Assembly (NCBI GenBank): GCA_947460975.1
Contig: CANHGO010000006.1
Coordinates: 1 to 64,000, forward strand
Source of the DNA: Cytophagaceae bacterium
GTDB taxonomy: Bacteria; Bacteroidota; Bacteroidia; Cytophagales; Spirosomataceae
Direction: 5' to 3'
Length of the DNA stretch: 64,000 bases
Numbering within the stretch: position 1 is the stretch's first letter; each line of letters begins with the position of its first letter. Below the pieces are notes generated by a model. It worked only from the letters and a program-made list of their open reading frames with translations, was not told the origin of the DNA and searched no databases. The position numbers were made by a program, and so were the translations under genes. Shown here in pieces: positions 60,218 to 64,000 of the stretch.

Positions 60218-60607
60218 TTATTTTTTTGTAGCAGAAGTTCGAGCTGGAGCTTTTGCTGGCGCCTTCGGTTTTGTAGTACTTGCTACTGCAGGCTTAGTTG
60301 CTACCGGCTTTGGCACATCCAACAATAACGAAACTTGCTTTTGCTTAGATGCTTTTTTTGCTACTTTTTGTTTTTTTTTAGCTTCCTTAATGGCTAATTT
60401 TTTAGCTGCTTTGGCCGCTTTTTCTTTTTTCTTAGCTAAATCCTTAGCTTGTTCGTCCATCAACTTGTGGTATTTCTTAGAAATTTCTCCCAAAGCCTTA
60501 TGACTTAATTGAACCATTTTCTTAGCATTTTTCTCGCTTAACCCCTTCAATTTAGGCAATACGACTGTTGCTAAAACATCAACTAGTACTTTATCAGATT
60601 CACTCAT
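60218..60607 (-). CDS. Lys/Ala/Pro-rich basic protein (histone H1-like tail)
   Basis: 129 aa; KKKEKAAKAAKKLAIKEAKKKQKVAKKASKQ and a C-terminal KPKAPAKAPART tail. Confidence 0.7.
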   Translation of the reverse strand: MSESDKVLVDVLATVVLPKLKGLSEKNAKKMVQLSHKALGEISKKYHKLMDEQAKDLAKKKEKAAKAAKKLAIKEAKKKQKVAKKASKQKQVSLLLDVPKPVATKPAVASTTKPKAPAKAPARTSATKK

Positions 60608-60711
60608 AATATTATATTTTAATTATATGTTAAATCTATGTAAAGAAATTATTAATAAAAATTTTAGTGTGTTAAATTTTTAGAAGTGCGTGAAAATTTA
60701 ACATTGAAAAA

Positions 60712-61245
60712 TTAAACATTAAGTTTAGAAACAAAATCATAGCTGACAATTCCCATGCAAACAGAGACATTTAAAGAATGTTTAGTCCCAAATTGAGGTA
60801 TTTCAAGCGAATAATCAGCTGATTCAATAAACAAATCGTTTACCCCAAATACTTCATTGCCAAACACAAAAGCATAATTATGATTTTGATCAGGTTTAAA
60901 TTCAAATAATGAGATTGAATCTTTTACCTGTTCTACGCATATTATTTTAAAACCAAGATCTTTTAAGGCTTGTATACAAATCGACGGACTTTCAAAATAA
61001 GTCCAATCCACAGATTCGTCGGCCCCTAAAGCTGTTTTAGATATTTCTCTGTGGGGAGGTTTTGCCGTTATTCCACACAAATAAATATGTGAACACCGGA
61101 AAGAATCAGCCGTCCGAAACGCTGACCCAACATTGTTCATGCTCCGGATATCATCCAAAACAAGAACAAAAGGAAACTTTTCTGAATTTTTAAATTGTGT
61201 CACATCGAGCCTGTTTAGCTCATCCATCGACAACTTTTCATTCAT
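60712..61245 (-). CDS. TrmH/SpoU family RNA methyltransferase
   Basis: 177 aa; LDDIRSMNNVGSAFRTADSF, FVFGNEVFGVNDLFIESADYSLEIPQFGTKHSLNVSVCMGI. Confidence 0.95.
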   Translation of the reverse strand: MNEKLSMDELNRLDVTQFKNSEKFPFVLVLDDIRSMNNVGSAFRTADSFRCSHIYLCGITAKPPHREISKTALGADESVDWTYFESPSICIQALKDLGFKIICVEQVKDSISLFEFKPDQNHNYAFVFGNEVFGVNDLFIESADYSLEIPQFGTKHSLNVSVCMGIVSYDFVSKLNV

Positions 61246-62226
61246 CTATTGTACAATCCAAGTAAACGGATAAGCTAATTCAGGAATTTTAACGCGATCG
61301 GCCAACTTTTCTAACCTCGTTGGCAAATTAGCTACATAATCTCTTGCCTTCTCAGCTACATCATTCAATCCAGACATTTTTTCAATATCCCAATCTTTAA
61401 TTAAGCCTTGCATGATACTGATGTAATCCATGGTTGTGTAAACTCCAATTCTTTGTGCAGCATCTGAAAAGTGCTCATAAACAGAACTTTTGGCCCCATT
61501 GATTTCGCGTAAAAAATGCGCTGGCATGACGATTTTCTTTTTCATCATATCAGCAAATGCAATCATCATTTCAGATGGATCTAATTTGAAAATTTCTGTC
61601 ACAAATGCCTTATATGCTTTCGCATGCCTTAATTCATCCGCCGCAATTTGGGCGCACATTCTTGACAATAATGAGTTACCATGTTGCTTCGCTAATGAGG
61701 CTGTTCTACGATGAGAAACGTTCGTTGCCATCTCTTGAAACGAAGTATAAATAAAGTTGCGATATGGATCACCTGAAGTACCAATATCAAAACCATCAGC
61801 AATCAAATACTGTGTTGAAACAGCTACAGAATGCATGTCAACCTTACCTGATAAGTATAAGTATGTGCCTAATAAATTACCATGTCTACCTTCTTCAGCA
61901 GTCCAATTGCGTATCCAACGAACCCAGCTATTTTCTTGATCTTGTTGGTTTACAGTATCCATTCCCATCAACCATGATTCGTAGGTTGGCAATGCCTCCT
62001 CAGTAATTGTATCCCCAATTAACACGGCCCAATAATCATAAGGCAACTCTTTCGCAGCTTCTTGCAATAACTTAACTTCATCAAAAAAATTATCTTTTGT
62101 TGAATCTGGAAGCATATCTGAAGGCTGCCAATTGCTATCGATCGGGTTTAAATATTGAGCAACAAAGTTGTCCATATTCCGGCCCAACTCAGTCATCACC
62201 TCTAATCTTGTAGTTGAAAGGGACAT
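61246..62226 (-). CDS. Acyl-ACP desaturase
   Basis: 326 aa; ferritin-like di-iron motifs TAEEGRHGNLL and AADELRHAKAYKAF. Confidence 0.93.
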   Translation of the reverse strand: MSLSTTRLEVMTELGRNMDNFVAQYLNPIDSNWQPSDMLPDSTKDNFFDEVKLLQEAAKELPYDYWAVLIGDTITEEALPTYESWLMGMDTVNQQDQENSWVRWIRNWTAEEGRHGNLLGTYLYLSGKVDMHSVAVSTQYLIADGFDIGTSGDPYRNFIYTSFQEMATNVSHRRTASLAKQHGNSLLSRMCAQIAADELRHAKAYKAFVTEIFKLDPSEMMIAFADMMKKKIVMPAHFLREINGAKSSVYEHFSDAAQRIGVYTTMDYISIMQGLIKDWDIEKMSGLNDVAEKARDYVANLPTRLEKLADRVKIPELAYPFTWIVQ

Positions 62227-62409
62227 AAATAATCTATTTGAGAAAATAATAAAATTTAAATTAGTAAAATAATTGAGGATTCCCTAAATCAAGGACCCCA
62301 AATCGTTATTTGTTTGATAATAGTTTCTTTGTCATCAAAAAAACTAAAACTCTTCTTCACTTGCTTTAAAAAAAACATACACTTTAAAATAGCAGCAAAA
62401 AGTACCCTA

Positions 62410-63219
62410 CTAAAAAATAGAACTATGCTTGAATGTAAATTCTTCATCAGCTAAAACTAAGAAAAAAGCATTTTTGAAATTTGGACTAAACCAATCACCC
62501 AAATTAAAGTAGGTCGACCCCTCTCCTAACGGAAAAGCGATTGGATGGTGCCTATGCCCAAAAATATACGCTTTTTTATGGTTATTTGATTTTATATCTA
62601 CCTGCATTTGATCCCTAACGTAATTTAAAATAAAATCTGTATCTGATTCAAATGGAACATCACCAGCTGAAATCGTATCCGATTTACGCGTATTTGACCA
62701 CAAATGTGCTAGACGTACTCCCAAATCAGGATGCAAAATTTTAAACAAAAAGATCGATATTGGATTAATGAAAATTTGTTTTAAAAACTTATAGCCATAA
62801 TCTCCAGGACCCAAACCATCCCCATGACCTAACAAAGCCTTCACTGATTTTCCTTGGATATCAAAACTAAATTCAGTCGGCTGATCATAAATAATGGCAC
62901 CAATTTCCTCTTTAAGATAGGTTCGCATCCATAAATCGTGATTGCCTACAAAAATATGAATTCGAATACCCGCATCATTCATTTCGGCCAACTTCCCTAG
63001 AAACCGAACAAATCCTTTAGGTACCACTTGACTATACTCAAACCAGAAATCAAATAAATCACCTAATAAAAATACATCAGATGCATCTTTTTGAACTTGA
63101 CTGAGCCAGGTAATGATGTATTTCTCCCTGGCCAGAGATTCAGCATTATTAGGGAATCCTAGATGAAAATCAGATGCAAAATAGGCCTTTTTGCCTGCTG
63201 GAATTTGAACTTCAATCAT
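62410..63219 (-). CDS. lpxH: UDP-2,3-diacylglucosamine diphosphatase
   Basis: 269 aa; ASDFHLGFPN, LLGDLFDFWFEY, FVGNHDLWM, GHGDGLGPGD, FGHRHHPIAFPL. Confidence 0.9.
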   Translation of the reverse strand: MIEVQIPAGKKAYFASDFHLGFPNNAESLAREKYIITWLSQVQKDASDVFLLGDLFDFWFEYSQVVPKGFVRFLGKLAEMNDAGIRIHIFVGNHDLWMRTYLKEEIGAIIYDQPTEFSFDIQGKSVKALLGHGDGLGPGDYGYKFLKQIFINPISIFLFKILHPDLGVRLAHLWSNTRKSDTISAGDVPFESDTDFILNYVRDQMQVDIKSNNHKKAYIFGHRHHPIAFPLGEGSTYFNLGDWFSPNFKNAFFLVLADEEFTFKHSSIF

Positions 63220-63237
63220 ATACTATCCAAAAAAAAA

Positions 63238-63254
63238 GTGGGGAAAAACCCCAC
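63238..63254 (-). terminator. Rho-independent terminator downstream of ftsH
   Basis: GTGGGG-AAAAA-CCCCAC with A tract to the left on + strand. Confidence 0.75.
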
Positions 63255-63267
63255 CCAATTAATCTAT

Positions 63268-64000
63268 TTACTTTGATTTAGGCACCCTTTTCGCCACAGG
63301 TTTTTTCTCCTCTTTAGGCTCCTCTACCGGCTTCTTCCTAAGCTTGGGTTTAGCAGCTACTTTCTTAGTCGCATTTTTCTCAATTTCAGCTAAATCCCGA
63401 ACATCCTTAGCATCCTTTCTTTTCTTTTCCGTTTCACCCTTAATAAACTCTTGATAGGACGTTAATTGCTCAAAAGGACGAGGGCCGACCAACTCTTCTA
63501 AATCACTTTGAAAAAGAACTTCTTTTTTCAATAATTGCTCTGCTAGAATCGTTAATTTATCCTTTTTGTCACTTAATAGTTTTTTAGTACGCACATAAGC
63601 CTCCGCGATAATCTTACGAACCTCTTCATCGATTTCTCTAGCCGTTTGCTCTGAATATGGCTTATTGAATTGATATTCAGATCCTTTCGAATCATAATAT
63701 GAGATATTTCCCAACTTATCATTCATTCCATAAACCGTAACCATTGAATAGGCCAATTTTGTAATTCGCTCCAAGTCGTTTTGTGCACCCGTTGATATTT
63801 TACCAAAAATAATTTCCTCCGCAGCTCTTCCGCCTAAAGTCACACACATCTCATCCATCAATTGCTCCGTACGATACAAAAACTGCTCTTTGGGTAAGTA
63901 TTGAGCATAACCTAAAGCAGCGACCCCTCTAGGTACAATCGAAACCTTAACTAATGGATTCGCATGCTCCAAAAACCAACCTGCAATCGCATGGCCAGCC
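63268..64000 (-). CDS. ftsH: ATP-dependent zinc metalloprotease FtsH, C-terminal part (truncated by window edge)
   Basis: Frame continues past 63972 to the edge (GHAIAGWFLEHANPLVKVSIVPRG...); MCVTLGGRAAEEIIFGKISTGAQNDLERITKLA. Confidence 0.95.
   Translation of the reverse strand, partial: AGHAIAGWFLEHANPLVKVSIVPRGVAALGYAQYLPKEQFLYRTEQLMDEMCVTLGGRAAEEIIFGKISTGAQNDLERITKLAYSMVTVYGMNDKLGNISYYDSKGSEYQFNKPYSEQTAREIDEEVRKIIAEAYVRTKKLLSDKKDKLTILAEQLLKKEVLFQSDLEELVGPRPFEQLTSYQEFIKGETEKKRKDAKDVRDLAEIEKNATKKVAAKPKLRKKPVEEPKEEKKPVAKRVPKSK

Overview
The window is a dense, mostly housekeeping chromosomal segment from a low-to-moderate GC Bacteroidota, probably a Cytophagales-like freshwater or environmental lineage (inferred from SusC/SusD, T9SS sorting domain, TAnnTTTG promoters, MurF-Alr fusion and YtxJ). 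No rRNA, tRNA, CRISPR array, IS element or prophage was seen. Main blocks: (i) a SusC/SusD locus with DUF1080, FG-GAP, sorbosone-dehydrogenase/cytochrome c and DUF4432 proteins but no classical glycoside hydrolase; (ii) an acetate/organic-acid operon (MFS, small membrane protein, Acs, twin-ABC ATPase); (iii) a reduced-sulfur module (Crp/Fnr, TauE, CstB-like persulfide dioxygenase-rhodanese, two small Cys-motif membrane proteins, split YeeE/YedE, diheme TsdA-like cytochrome, DsrE, rhodanese, thioredoxin) with in-phase 7-bp repeat arrays inside it and just beyond its end; (iv) an SOS-like mutagenesis cassette (XRE-S24 repressor diverging from dinB-dnaE) with a perfect inverted repeat in the shared promoter; (v) a metal-related TonB receptor locus; (vi) core genes (tex, rsgA, waaA, lipA, crtY, metK, hpf, pgk, murF-alr, fumC, lpxH, ftsH); (vii) an ArsR regulator preceded by an unusual cluster of AGCT-centred palindromes. 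The strongest candidates for under-described biology are the LexA-like mutasome with its putative operator, the AGCT array upstream of arsR, the heptad repeats in the sulfur region and the structured region upstream of susC. All functional calls come from motif recognition by eye; no searches were run.
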